A stretch of 64,000 nt of DNA, taken from assembly GCF_044068625.1 (NCBI RefSeq), contig NZ_JBIPKH010000002.1:191880-255879 (forward strand). Direction: 5' to 3'. Origin of the DNA: Desulfurivibrio sp044068625 (lineage in GTDB: Bacteria; Desulfobacterota; Desulfobulbia; Desulfobulbales; Desulfurivibrionaceae). This document shows positions 41,269-49,853 of the stretch, one piece after another (position 1 is the first letter of the stretch; each line of letters begins with the position of its first letter). Made by a program: the position numbers and the translations under genes. Below the pieces are notes generated by a model, which had not been told where the DNA came from, ran no database searches, and saw only the letters and a list, made by a program, of their open reading frames with translations.

Positions 41269-43005
41269 ATGTTGGATGTTATCCCTCCGGATCCGCCGGC
41301 CCTGGAGCCCGGCCGCTGCCACCTCCTGGCCCAGCGCCTCGGTCTACCCCAAGCCCTGGTGGCGGTGCTGTGGCGGCGGGGCCTCCAGGATGAGGCGGAG
41401 ATCTCCGCCTTTCTCTATCCCAACCTGCAAGAACTGCCGGACCCCGATCTGATGCGGGGGATGCGGGAGGCCAGCACCATCACGGCCGCCGCGGTGGAGG
41501 AGGGCAGGCCCATCGTGATCTATGCCGACTACGATGCCGACGGCGTGACGGCCGGGGCCCTGCTCTACCTTTTTTTGCGCCGCCTGGGCCACCGCAACCT
41601 CCACTACCTCTTGCCCCACCGCATCACCGATGGCTACGGAGTCCACGCCCATCTGCTGGCGGCCATGGCCCAAAAACTGGCCACCGAAGAAGGCGGCAAC
41701 CCTCTGCTGATCACGGTGGATTGCGGGATCAGCGACCACCAGGCGGTGACCGCCGCCAAAGAGTTGGGCTATACGGTGATCATCACCGACCACCACCGCC
41801 CACCCGCCACTTTGCCCCCGGCCGCCGCCATCCTCAACCCCCATCAGGCCGGATGCCCTTTTCCCTATAAGGATCTGGCCGGAGTGGGGGTGGCCTTCTA
41901 TCTGCTGATGGGCCTGCGCCGCCGCCTGGTCCAGAAGGGCCGGCCGGCGGAAAAACTACCCAATCTCAAGGAATATCTCGACCTGGTGGCCCTGGGAACC
42001 ATAGCGGACATGGTCAGCGTCCGGGGGATAAACCGCATCCTGGTAAAAGCCGGCCTGACCATCCTGGCAACCGGCGGCCGGCCGGGCCTGGCAGCCTTGC
42101 GTGCGGTGGCCGGCATTGGCGGCCAGTTGCTCTCAACCACCGATATCTCCTTTCAATTGGCCCCTAGAATCAATGCCGCCGGCCGAATCGCCACCCCGGA
42201 AACCGCCTTTCGCCTGTTGATCAGCCAAAGCCCCGCCGAGGCCGCCGATCTGGCCGCCGATCTGGAAGAGATGAACCGGCGGCGGCGGGAGTTGAGTGAG
42301 CGAATCACCGCGGAGGTCAAAGAAAAAATTACAAAAGACCAAGCAGATACAGCTAATATTTTAATCTACTCCTCAGCGGAATGGCATCCGGGGGTGCTGG
42401 GAATCGCCGCCACCCGGCTGAGCCGGGAGTACCAGCGGCCGGCCATTTTGTTCAGCCTGGAGGATGGGGTAGCCCGGGGCTCGGGGCGCTCGGTGGCCGA
42501 TCTGGACCTGTTGGCGGCGGTGACCAGCTGCCAGGAGTGGCTCACCGGCTACGGCGGCCATGCCGCGGCCCTGGGACTCTCCCTGGATCAAGGTCAATTG
42601 GCCGCTTTCAGCCGGCAACTGGACCAGGAAATCGGGCGCAAAATGGCGGAGATTCCCCCGTCGCCGCCGACCGAACCGGACTGGTTTTTCCCCGACGGCC
42701 GGCTTGACCCTCGTTTGCTGGAAATTTATCCCTTACTCGAGCCATTTGGTCCGGGAAACCCGGAACCGCTCTTTGGGGTGCAGGGGAAACTGGAGCAGCC
42801 CGGGATCGTGGGCGGCAACCATCTCCGTTTCCGCTGGCGACAACCGGGCTTGACCTGCAGCGGCATCGCCTTCGGCCATGGGGCCGATCTGTTGCCGCTC
42901 AGTCATCAAACCATGGAGCTGACCTTTGCCTTTCAGCGCAACAACTATCATGGCCACGCCAACTGGCAAATGCGTATTTTGGGAATCACCCCAGCGGGGG
43001 TATAA
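41269..43005 (+). CDS. recJ: Single-stranded-DNA exonuclease RecJ
   Basis: The 578-residue DHH-family nuclease degrades single-stranded DNA 5' to 3'. Metal motifs are VIYADYDADGVTAGALL, LITVDCGISDHQAV and VIITDHHRPPATLPPA; the DHHA1 part has GVARGSGRSVADLDLL and GGHAAALGLSL, and a C-terminal OB fold follows FGPGNPEPLFGVQG. The gene starts seven bases after pgsA. Confidence 0.95.
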   Translation: MLDVIPPDPPALEPGRCHLLAQRLGLPQALVAVLWRRGLQDEAEISAFLYPNLQELPDPDLMRGMREASTITAAAVEEGRPIVIYADYDADGVTAGALLYLFLRRLGHRNLHYLLPHRITDGYGVHAHLLAAMAQKLATEEGGNPLLITVDCGISDHQAVTAAKELGYTVIITDHHRPPATLPPAAAILNPHQAGCPFPYKDLAGVGVAFYLLMGLRRRLVQKGRPAEKLPNLKEYLDLVALGTIADMVSVRGINRILVKAGLTILATGGRPGLAALRAVAGIGGQLLSTTDISFQLAPRINAAGRIATPETAFRLLISQSPAEAADLAADLEEMNRRRRELSERITAEVKEKITKDQADTANILIYSSAEWHPGVLGIAATRLSREYQRPAILFSLEDGVARGSGRSVADLDLLAAVTSCQEWLTGYGGHAAALGLSLDQGQLAAFSRQLDQEIGRKMAEIPPSPPTEPDWFFPDGRLDPRLLEIYPLLEPFGPGNPEPLFGVQGKLEQPGIVGGNHLRFRWRQPGLTCSGIAFGHGADLLPLSHQTMELTFAFQRNNYHGHANWQMRILGITPAGV

Positions 43006-43336
43006 CTTTTTCTTAAGGTCAACGCTTTGATATTTTTTAACTTAATTTAACTATACATAATATACATTATGCGACATTATGATATGGTCGGAAAAAACGG
43101 CAGCGACACAGATACCACCGACGGCCGCCAGCGCTCCCCGGGCGGCGATGGCAAGGAACCGGTTATGGGGCATGCAATCCCCACCGAATTCTGTTATATA
43201 ATCCAGCTGCCGGTTCCCATGCCGTTTTAGGCCATTTTTCGCCCCGGTTTATCCATTTGGCGGCAAAAAACGAACAATTTGGCATTAACAAAAGAACAAT
43301 ATATCAAACTTATACGCAATTAACCGGAGAAACGTG
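43006..43336 (+). other. 331-base intergenic region with promoter-like AT block and structured RNA potential
   Basis: No gene is evident. Bases 43020-43080 are very AT-rich, with TTGATA at 43027 and TATACAT/TAATAT boxes about 17-25 bases later, a plausible promoter. Downstream, GCCGCC and GGCGGC (about 43124-43146) form one hairpin. GATGGCA-A-GGAACCGG (43147-43162) pairs with CCGGTTCC-CA-TGCCGTT (43210-43226) as a 15-bp interrupted stem. That stem encloses GGGG/CCCC and the palindromes TTATATAA and CAGCTG, and four T follow. This could be a small RNA, an unknown riboswitch of purB, or the terminator region of recJ. Confidence 0.4.
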
Positions 43337-44785
43337 ATGAATCGTGATCTATACCAGGAGCCGCTGGTCAGTCGCTATACCAGCGTTGAAATGCAAACCA
43401 TCTTTTCCGAGCGCAGCAAATTCACCACCTGGCGCCGCTGCTGGGTTGCCCTGGCCGAAGCCCAGCATGAGATGGGCCTGGATGATCTGGTTACCCGGGC
43501 CATGGTCGATGAGTTGAAAAAACATGTCGATGATATCGACTTTGAGCTGGCGGCCCAGAAAGAGAAAGAGATTCGCCACGACGTCATGGCCCATGTTTAC
43601 GCCTACGGTCAACAGTGCCCGCTGGCCGAGCCGATCATCCACCTGGGGGCCACCTCCCAGTTTGTCGGCTGTAACACCGATCTTTTGCTCCAAAAGCAGG
43701 CCCTGGGGCTGATTAAAAAAGCCCTGCTGACGGTCATCGCCAATTTAAGCGCTTTCTGCCGCAAACACAAAGGGTTGGTAACCCTGGGCTACACCCACTA
43801 CCAGCCGGCCCAGCCCACCACGGTGGGTAAGCGCCACACCATCTATCTCCAGGATCTGCTGATGGATCTGGAGGCCATCGAATGGTTGGAAGGCCAGATC
43901 AAGGCCCGGGGGGCCAAAGGCACCGTGGGCACCCAGGCCACCTTCCTGGAGCTTTTTAAGGGTGATCAGCAAAAAGTACGGCAACTGGATGAACTGGTGG
44001 CCAAAAAGCTGGGCTTTAGCCTGCTTTTTCCAGTTACTGGCCAGACCTATACCCGCAAACTGGACTGCAAAACCGCCGAGACCCTGGCGGGAATTGCCAC
44101 CTCGGCCCACAAATTTGCCGTCGATCTGCGGCTGCTCTCCAATCTTAAGGTCCAGGAGGAGCCCTTCGAGAAAAACCAGGTGGGCAGTTCGGCCATGGCC
44201 TACAAACGCAACCCCATGCGTTCCGAACGGATGACCGGCCTGGCCCGCAAACTGATGGGGCTGGTGCCCAATTTCTATGCCACCTATGCCAATCAGTGGT
44301 TTGAACGCACCCTGGATGACTCGGCCATCCGCCGGATGGATATCCCCCAGGCCTTTCTCTTGGGGGATGCCATCTTGCGACTTTACATGAATATAACCTC
44401 AGATATGGTTGTTTATCCCAAACAAATTGAAAAACTGCTACGCCAGGAACTGCCCTTTATGGCCACCGAAAAGATTCTGATGGCCGCGGTTCGCAAGGGC
44501 GCCAGTCGCCAGGAGATGCACGAGGTGGTCAAGCAGCATTCGGTGGCAGCCGGCAAGATGGTTAAGGAGGAAGGGGGCGATAATGACCTGCTGGTCCGAC
44601 TGGCGGCCGATGAGCGCCTCCCCTTCTCCCTGGCCGAACTGGAAGAGTTGATGGCCAATCCCGCCGAGTTTGCCGGCCGGGCCGAGGCCCAAACCGAGGA
44701 GCTTCTCGCCGAAGAGGTGGAGCCCCGGCTGGAGCGTTACCGCCATCTTCTGGAAGGCGCCATGGACAGCAGCCTCAAGGTTTAG
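43337..44785 (+). CDS. purB: Adenylosuccinate lyase
   Basis: The protein of 482 residues opens NRDLYQEPLVSRYTSVEMQT and has the fumarase/aspartase-family sites HLGATSQFVGCNTD, GYTHYQPAQPTTVGKR (catalytic His) and the signature GSSAMAYKRNPMRSERM. It acts in purine synthesis and AMP formation. The length and the QFVGCNTD form place it with the long lyase subgroup. I chose ATG 43337 over GTG 43334; GGAG is upstream. Its stop overlaps the next start (TAGTG). Confidence 0.95.
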   Translation: MNRDLYQEPLVSRYTSVEMQTIFSERSKFTTWRRCWVALAEAQHEMGLDDLVTRAMVDELKKHVDDIDFELAAQKEKEIRHDVMAHVYAYGQQCPLAEPIIHLGATSQFVGCNTDLLLQKQALGLIKKALLTVIANLSAFCRKHKGLVTLGYTHYQPAQPTTVGKRHTIYLQDLLMDLEAIEWLEGQIKARGAKGTVGTQATFLELFKGDQQKVRQLDELVAKKLGFSLLFPVTGQTYTRKLDCKTAETLAGIATSAHKFAVDLRLLSNLKVQEEPFEKNQVGSSAMAYKRNPMRSERMTGLARKLMGLVPNFYATYANQWFERTLDDSAIRRMDIPQAFLLGDAILRLYMNITSDMVVYPKQIEKLLRQELPFMATEKILMAAVRKGASRQEMHEVVKQHSVAAGKMVKEEGGDNDLLVRLAADERLPFSLAELEELMANPAEFAGRAEAQTEELLAEEVEPRLERYRHLLEGAMDSSLKV

Positions 44786-45015
44786 TGAGCATAATCGGAA
44801 TGGAACTTGCCTCTCGCACCATGATCATTGCCCCGGCCCGAATCGGTTTTTTCCGCTTTATCTTGGAGGCCTACGACAACCTGGCCCTGCTCACCACCAT
44901 AGATGAGCGTGAGGGACGGGTAATCCTTCGCTATTCCGAAGAGATGGCCCCGGAAGTTGAACAACTGCTGCTGGCCTTGGCCCCGCAGCTCTCCCCTCCT
45001 CCCCCAACCACTTGA
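44785..45015 (+). CDS. DUF4911-type small protein
   Basis: The 76-residue protein has MIIAPARIGFFRFILEAYDN and LALLTTIDEREGRVILRYSE, then a Glu/Leu-rich helix, which fits the DUF4911 family found next to miaB in related bacteria. The GTG start overlaps the purB stop; an ATG at 44800 is an alternative. Its own stop lies six bases before miaB. The function is unknown. Confidence 0.75.
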   Translation: MSIIGMELASRTMIIAPARIGFFRFILEAYDNLALLTTIDEREGRVILRYSEEMAPEVEQLLLALAPQLSPPPPTT

Positions 45016-45020
45016 GCGGT

Positions 45021-46358
45021 ATGAACAGAAATCTCTATATCGAAACCTTCGGCTGCCAGATGAATGAGCGGGACTCGGAAATCATGGCCCAGCTGCTGGG
45101 TGAGGATTATTACCTGGAAACCTCCAGCCCCGAGGAGGCCGACTGTATTGTGGTCAATACCTGCAGCATCAGGGGTAAGGCCGCCCAGAAAGCGTACAGC
45201 CTGCTGGGCGGTTACCGGACCCTCAAGGAGCGCAACCCCGACCTGGTGATCGCGGTCACCGGTTGCGTGGCCCAACAGGATGGTGCCGGTCTGCTGGCCC
45301 GAATGCCCCACCTCGATCTGGTGGTCGGTCCCCAGAATATCTATCGGCTGCCGGAGCTGGTGCGGGCCGCCCGGGACCGGGCGGCCCGCACCACCGCCGT
45401 CGAGCTCTCCCCTACCTTCGCCATCCCCGCCTTTCTGCCCAAAATGGAAGGGAACCGACAAAGCTCACCCAAACGTTTCGTGACCATCATGCAGGGCTGC
45501 AACAATTTTTGCACCTATTGCGTGGTGCCCCATACCCGGGGCCGGGAGATCAGCCGCCGGCCCGAGGATATCATCGACGAGGTGCGCCACCTGGCCGACC
45601 ATGGGGTGCGGGAAATCACCTTGCTGGGCCAGAACGTCAACTCCTATGGCCTGGACCAGCCCGCCGGGAACCGGACCACTTTCCCCGACCTGCTCCGTTT
45701 AGTGGCCCAGGAGGCCGGAATCAGCCGGATCCGTTTTACCACTTCCCACCCCAAGGATCTCTCCCCGGAACTGATGGTCTGCCTGGGACAGATCAACAAA
45801 CTCTGCCCCCACTTCCATCTGCCGGTACAGTCCGGTTCCGACCGGATTCTGGCCCGAATGAACCGCAAATACACCCGGGCGGCCTACCTGGAAAAGGTGG
45901 CTGCCCTGCGCCAGGCTTGCCCGGAGATTGCCATCACCACCGATATAATCGTCGGATTTCCGGGGGAAAGCGAGGGTGATTTCGAGCAGACCATGGAACT
46001 GCTGGAGCTGGTCCGTTACGATTCCGCCTTCTCCTTTAAATACTCCGACCGGCCCAAGGCCGCCGCCGCCGACTTTCCGGACAAGGTGGCGGAAGAGGTC
46101 AAAAGCGCGCGCTTGGCCCGCTTGCAGGCCCGGCAGGAGGAGATCAGTCAGGAGATCATCCGGGAGCTGGTGGGTAAAACGGTGGAGGTGATGGTGGAGG
46201 GTAAAAGCAAGGCCGCCGGCGACCAGTGGAGCGGCCGCACCCCGGAAAACCGGATCGTCAACTTCTCCTGTGACCGGCAACTGCACCCCGGCCAACTCCT
46301 GCGGGTGATCCTGGAAGAGGCCTGTCGCCACAGCCTGCGTGGTCGCCTGGTCTCATGA
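45021..46358 (+). CDS. miaB: tRNA-2-methylthio-N6-dimethylallyladenosine synthase
   Basis: The 445-residue methylthiotransferase has the three N-terminal cluster cysteines in ETFGCQMNERDSEI, VVNTCSIRGKA and VTGCVAQQDG, the radical SAM motif GCNNFCTYCVVPHTRGRE, LLGQNVNSYG, LPVQSGSDRILARMNRKYTR and a C-terminal TRAM domain (GKTVEVMVEGKSK). I chose ATG 45021; a TTG at 45012 overlaps the upstream stop. Its stop abuts the stop of the convergent nqrM-like gene with no spacer. Confidence 0.96.
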   Translation: MNRNLYIETFGCQMNERDSEIMAQLLGEDYYLETSSPEEADCIVVNTCSIRGKAAQKAYSLLGGYRTLKERNPDLVIAVTGCVAQQDGAGLLARMPHLDLVVGPQNIYRLPELVRAARDRAARTTAVELSPTFAIPAFLPKMEGNRQSSPKRFVTIMQGCNNFCTYCVVPHTRGREISRRPEDIIDEVRHLADHGVREITLLGQNVNSYGLDQPAGNRTTFPDLLRLVAQEAGISRIRFTTSHPKDLSPELMVCLGQINKLCPHFHLPVQSGSDRILARMNRKYTRAAYLEKVAALRQACPEIAITTDIIVGFPGESEGDFEQTMELLELVRYDSAFSFKYSDRPKAAAADFPDKVAEEVKSARLARLQARQEEISQEIIRELVGKTVEVMVEGKSKAAGDQWSGRTPENRIVNFSCDRQLHPGQLLRVILEEACRHSLRGRLVS

Positions 46359-46571
46359 TTTTTCCCCCGGCCGGCCCTGGGGCTGGTTCCGCTCCCGACC
46401 CGCTTGGAGCTGATCACGGCAGGAGGAGCAGAGCCGGCCGCCATCCTTGTGGCAGATGCCGGTGAGACCGTGGGGGGTTTTACGCAAACGCCGCCGACAG
46501 AAGTTGAGCAGCAGGCCGACCCCCCCCACCACCAGCAGAGTAATGGCAAAGGTCAACAGCAGGTTCTTCAT
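46353..46571 (-). CDS. nqrM: NqrM-like small membrane protein (putative Na+-NQR maturation factor)
   Basis: The 72-residue protein has one N-terminal helix (LLLTFAITLLVVGGVGLLLN) and then HGLTGICHKDGG and LCSSC, a Cys-rich motif like that of NqrM (former DUF539), which supplies iron to the NqrDE centre. It is 14 bases downstream of nqrF, the usual place. It is longer and more basic at the C-terminus than Vibrio NqrM, and the Cys spacing differs, so the assignment rests largely on context. Confidence 0.62.
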   Translation of the reverse strand: MKNLLLTFAITLLVVGGVGLLLNFCRRRLRKTPHGLTGICHKDGGRLCSSCRDQLQAGRERNQPQGRPGEKS

Positions 46572-46585
46572 CGGCCAACCTCCCC

Positions 46586-47815
46586 TTAACCGCCAAAGTC
46601 ATCGTAAAAGATGCTTTCCCGCTCCACCCCGAGTTCGGTGAGCATCCCGGTCAGGGAAGCGATCATGGGCGGAGGCCCGCAGGCGTAGTACTGCACATCC
46701 TCCGGGGCCTGGTGATCCTTGAGGTAATTTTCATACAAAGCCTTTTGGATATGGCCCACATGCCCATCCCAGTCATCCCCTTCCCGGGGTCGGGAGAGGG
46801 AAAGGTGGAAAGAGAAGTTGGGGAACTCCCGCTCCAGGGCTTTGAACTCATCCACGTAAAACACTTCCCGCAAACTGCGCCCCCCATACCAGAAGGAGAT
46901 TTTGCGCTTACAGTTCCGGCCCTTGAGCAACTCGAAGATATGGCTGCGCAAGGGCGCCATCCCGGCCCCGGCCCCCACGTAGATCATCTCCTGCTCCCCT
47001 TCGCGGATGAAAAAATCCCCATAAGGTCCGGAGATGGTCACCTCGTCGCCGGGCTTGAGATTAAAGATGTAGGATGAAGCCTTCCCCGGCGGCACCTTGC
47101 TGACCTCCTCATCGTCCAGGGGCGGGGTGGCCAACCGGACGTTGAGTTTCAAAATCCCCTTCTCGCCGGGATAGTTGGCCATGGAGTAGGCCCGGCTCAC
47201 CGGGGCGTGGGCCGAAGACTTGTACTGGAAGAGGCGGAACTTGGTCCAGTCGGCCATGAACTTTTCATCAACCTCGAAGTCGGAAAACTCCAGAACGTGG
47301 GGAGGGATTTCGATCTGAATAAAGCCGCCGGGCTTGAAATCAACCTCCTCACCCGGCGGCAGTTCCAAGACCAGCTCCTTGATGAAGGTGGCAATGTGAT
47401 GGTTGGAGGCCACCACGCAGCGCCACTTCTTAGTCTCCAGCATCTCCCGGGGGACGGTGATCTCCAGATCGTGCTTCACCGCCACCTGACAGGCCAGACG
47501 GACCCCTTCCCGAGCCTCCTTGCGGTTGATATGGGAGCGCTCGGTGGGCAGGATGCTGCCGCCGCCGCTGTTGACCGTTACCCGGCACTGGCCGCAACTG
47601 CCCCCACCCCCACAGGCCGATGAGAGGTAAATCCCCTGTTCGGAGAGCGAGGTGAGCAGCTTGTCCCCCGGTTTTGCCGACAGTTTTTTCTCGCCATTGA
47701 CCAGGATCGCCAACTCCCCTCCCGGCATCAGGTTGCGTTTGGCCAGAACAATCAGGGCCACCAGCACCAGCTGGATCACCAGATAGGAGATTATCGCGAC
47801 CGTAATTTCACTCAT
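46586..47815 (-). CDS. nqrF: Na+-NQR subunit F (NADH-oxidising)
   Basis: The 409-residue subunit has an N-terminal membrane helix, a 2Fe-2S ferredoxin domain (SSACGGGGSCGQCRVTV with the fourth Cys in VRLACQV), and an FAD/NADH reductase part: AYSMANYPGEKG, ISGPYGDFFI, YVGAGAGMAPLRSHIFELL and a C-terminal YYACGPPPMIASLTG. It takes electrons from NADH. AGGA precedes the ATG, and it is 22 bases from nqrE. Confidence 0.96.
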   Translation of the reverse strand: MSEITVAIISYLVIQLVLVALIVLAKRNLMPGGELAILVNGEKKLSAKPGDKLLTSLSEQGIYLSSACGGGGSCGQCRVTVNSGGGSILPTERSHINRKEAREGVRLACQVAVKHDLEITVPREMLETKKWRCVVASNHHIATFIKELVLELPPGEEVDFKPGGFIQIEIPPHVLEFSDFEVDEKFMADWTKFRLFQYKSSAHAPVSRAYSMANYPGEKGILKLNVRLATPPLDDEEVSKVPPGKASSYIFNLKPGDEVTISGPYGDFFIREGEQEMIYVGAGAGMAPLRSHIFELLKGRNCKRKISFWYGGRSLREVFYVDEFKALEREFPNFSFHLSLSRPREGDDWDGHVGHIQKALYENYLKDHQAPEDVQYYACGPPPMIASLTGMLTELGVERESIFYDDFGG

Positions 47816-47837
47816 CTTAATTCCCGGTCCCGGAGGA

Positions 47838-48446
47838 TTAAAAGGTTATCCCCGCCACGCCCATGAAAGCCAACGCCATCAGGCCGGCGGCAATGAAGGT
47901 CAGTCCCAGGCCACGGAGACCGGCGGGCGGATCGGCATATTCCAGCTTCTCCCGAATTCCCGCCAGCAGCACCACCGCCAGCAGAAAACCACCGCCGGCC
48001 CCCAGACCGTAGGCGAAACTCTCGCCCAAAGTGTAATCCCGCTCCACCATAAAGAGGCTGGCCCCCAGAATGGCACAGTTGACGGTCAACAAGGGCAGAA
48101 AAATCCCCAGGGTATTGTAGAGGGCCGGCACATAACGATCCAGAAACATCTCCAAAATCTGGACCACGGCGGCGATCACTCCAATATAAACCAGCAGCCC
48201 GAGAAAGGTGAGATCCAGCCCCCCCTGCCCGATCCAAGCCAGGGCATCGGGTTTAAGCACCCAATTCAGGATCAGGTTATTCAGCGGCACGGTGATCGCC
48301 TGGATCACCACCACCGCCAGCCCCAGGCCCAGAGCGGTCTTGACCTGCCGGGAGATGGCCAGGAAGGTGCACATCCCAAGGAAAAAAGAGAGCACCAGGT
48401 TTTCGACCAGCAGGGCGGTGAAAAAGATTTCGAAATAGTGGCCCAT
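47838..48446 (-). CDS. nqrE: Na+-NQR subunit E
   Basis: The 202-residue subunit has six membrane helices and opens HYFEIFFTALLVENLVLSFF. Cys26 in FFLGMCTFLAISRQVKTALG and the second Cys in LLTVNCAILGASLFM are the ligands of the iron centre shared with NqrD. Length matches the family. Confidence 0.95.
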   Translation of the reverse strand: MGHYFEIFFTALLVENLVLSFFLGMCTFLAISRQVKTALGLGLAVVVIQAITVPLNNLILNWVLKPDALAWIGQGGLDLTFLGLLVYIGVIAAVVQILEMFLDRYVPALYNTLGIFLPLLTVNCAILGASLFMVERDYTLGESFAYGLGAGGGFLLAVVLLAGIREKLEYADPPAGLRGLGLTFIAAGLMALAFMGVAGITF

Positions 48447-48451
48447 ATCCC

Positions 48452-49075
48452 TTACTTCTCCTGCTGCCCGGGATAGATAACCCGCAACAGCCAGATGATC
48501 AGGGCCACCAGGAAGAAGGCGCTGGCCGGCAGCAGCATCAGGCCATTGGGCTCATACCAGCCCTCCCGGCGGGTGGTGGCCAGGATGGTGTGGCCAAAAA
48601 GGGTGCCGGCCCCCAGCAGTTCGCGCCAGAAAGCAACCACCAGCAGGACAAAGGAGTAACCCAGGCCATTGCCGAGACCATCGATGAAGGAACGGCCGGG
48701 GGGGTTGCTCATGGCGAACCCCTCGGCCCGGCCCATCACGATGCAGTTGGTGATGATCAGACCGACATAGATGGAAAGCTGGCGGGAAAGATCATAAAAA
48801 AAGGCTTTCAGAATCTGATCCACCAGAATCACCAGGGTGGCGATGATCGTAATCTGGATCCCGATCCGGACGGTATTGGGGATATGGTGACGCAGGGCGC
48901 TGATGATCGCTCCGGAGCAGGCGGCCACCAGGGTCAGACAGATGGACATCACCAGGGCGGTGGCCATATTGCCGGTAACCGCCAGGGCCGAACAGATTCC
49001 CAGAACCAGCAGGGCGATGGGGTTGCGCTCAAAAATCGCCCGGAACAGCAGTTCTCTCTTGCTCTCTTCACTCAT
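48452..49075 (-). CDS. nqrD: Na+-NQR subunit D
   Basis: The 207-residue membrane subunit has ENPIALLVLGICSALAVTGN-like FERNPIALLVLGICSALAVT with the first Cys ligand and SIYVGLIITNCIVMGRAEGF with the second. The ATG at 49075 has GGGAGG upstream and overlaps the end of nqrC by eight bases. A longer in-frame start lies inside nqrC and was not used. Confidence 0.95.
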   Translation of the reverse strand: MSEESKRELLFRAIFERNPIALLVLGICSALAVTGNMATALVMSICLTLVAACSGAIISALRHHIPNTVRIGIQITIIATLVILVDQILKAFFYDLSRQLSIYVGLIITNCIVMGRAEGFAMSNPPGRSFIDGLGNGLGYSFVLLVVAFWRELLGAGTLFGHTILATTRREGWYEPNGLMLLPASAFFLVALIIWLLRVIYPGQQEK

Positions 49076-49853
49076 CGTCCAATCCTCCCTCCCGATAACG
49101 CTCCAGGAAAGGCTTGAAGCCATGTTCACCGAACCAGAACTCCAGCAGGTTGCTGACCCCCTTCAGGGTCATGGTGGCCCCGGAGATTCCGTCGATCTGG
49201 TGCCGGCCCTCTTCACCCGGGGGGGCGTCACCCTTGACCACCCGCAGGGCCGGCTGATCGCGCCGGTCGTAAACCTGCTTGCCGCGCCAGGCCGCCAGCC
49301 AGCCGGGGTTCTCGATCTCTCCCCCCAGGCCCGGAGTTTCGCCATGGCGGTAAAAGGTCGCCCCGGCCACGGTATTCAGGTCGGCGGCCAGGGCGACATA
49401 GCCGTGCATGGTGGACCAGGCCCCCCGGCCGCGGATGGGCAGCACCACCTTTTGCAGCCGGCCGTTTTCCCGCACCAGGTAGATCAGGGCGTACTCCTCC
49501 AGCCGGCCCAGACCGGCCAGATCCTCCTGCCGGCTCAACTCCCGGCTGGTTTGGGGCTTGAGGGCGGTCTTAAGTTGATCGAACTGCCCGGGGTCGATCT
49601 TCTCCGGGGGGACAAAGCTGCCGTCCCGCAGGCGGATAATCCTGGCCTCCACCCCGGCAAACAGCTGTTCCACATCCACTCCCGCCTGGTAAATTCCGGC
49701 GGCCTGCAAGATATTTTTCTGCTGATCGATCCGCTGGTTGGCCTCCTGGCGTTCCCGCAACCCCACCGCCGCCCCGGAGACCAGGGCCGAACAGACCAGG
49801 GCCAGCAACAGGACCGTGTAAAATGAGCGGAAGCTGTTTTCCCGATCAGCCAT
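49068..49853 (-). CDS. nqrC: Na+-NQR subunit C (covalent FMN)
   Basis: The 261-residue subunit has one N-terminal helix (SFYTVLLLALVCSALVSGAA) and a periplasmic FMN-binding domain. The flavinylation site is in QIDGISGATMTLKGV, the S/TGAT motif recognised by ApbE, whose gene heads the operon. It overlaps nqrB by eight bases. Confidence 0.95.
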   Translation of the reverse strand: MADRENSFRSFYTVLLLALVCSALVSGAAVGLRERQEANQRIDQQKNILQAAGIYQAGVDVEQLFAGVEARIIRLRDGSFVPPEKIDPGQFDQLKTALKPQTSRELSRQEDLAGLGRLEEYALIYLVRENGRLQKVVLPIRGRGAWSTMHGYVALAADLNTVAGATFYRHGETPGLGGEIENPGWLAAWRGKQVYDRRDQPALRVVKGDAPPGEEGRHQIDGISGATMTLKGVSNLLEFWFGEHGFKPFLERYREGGLDDE

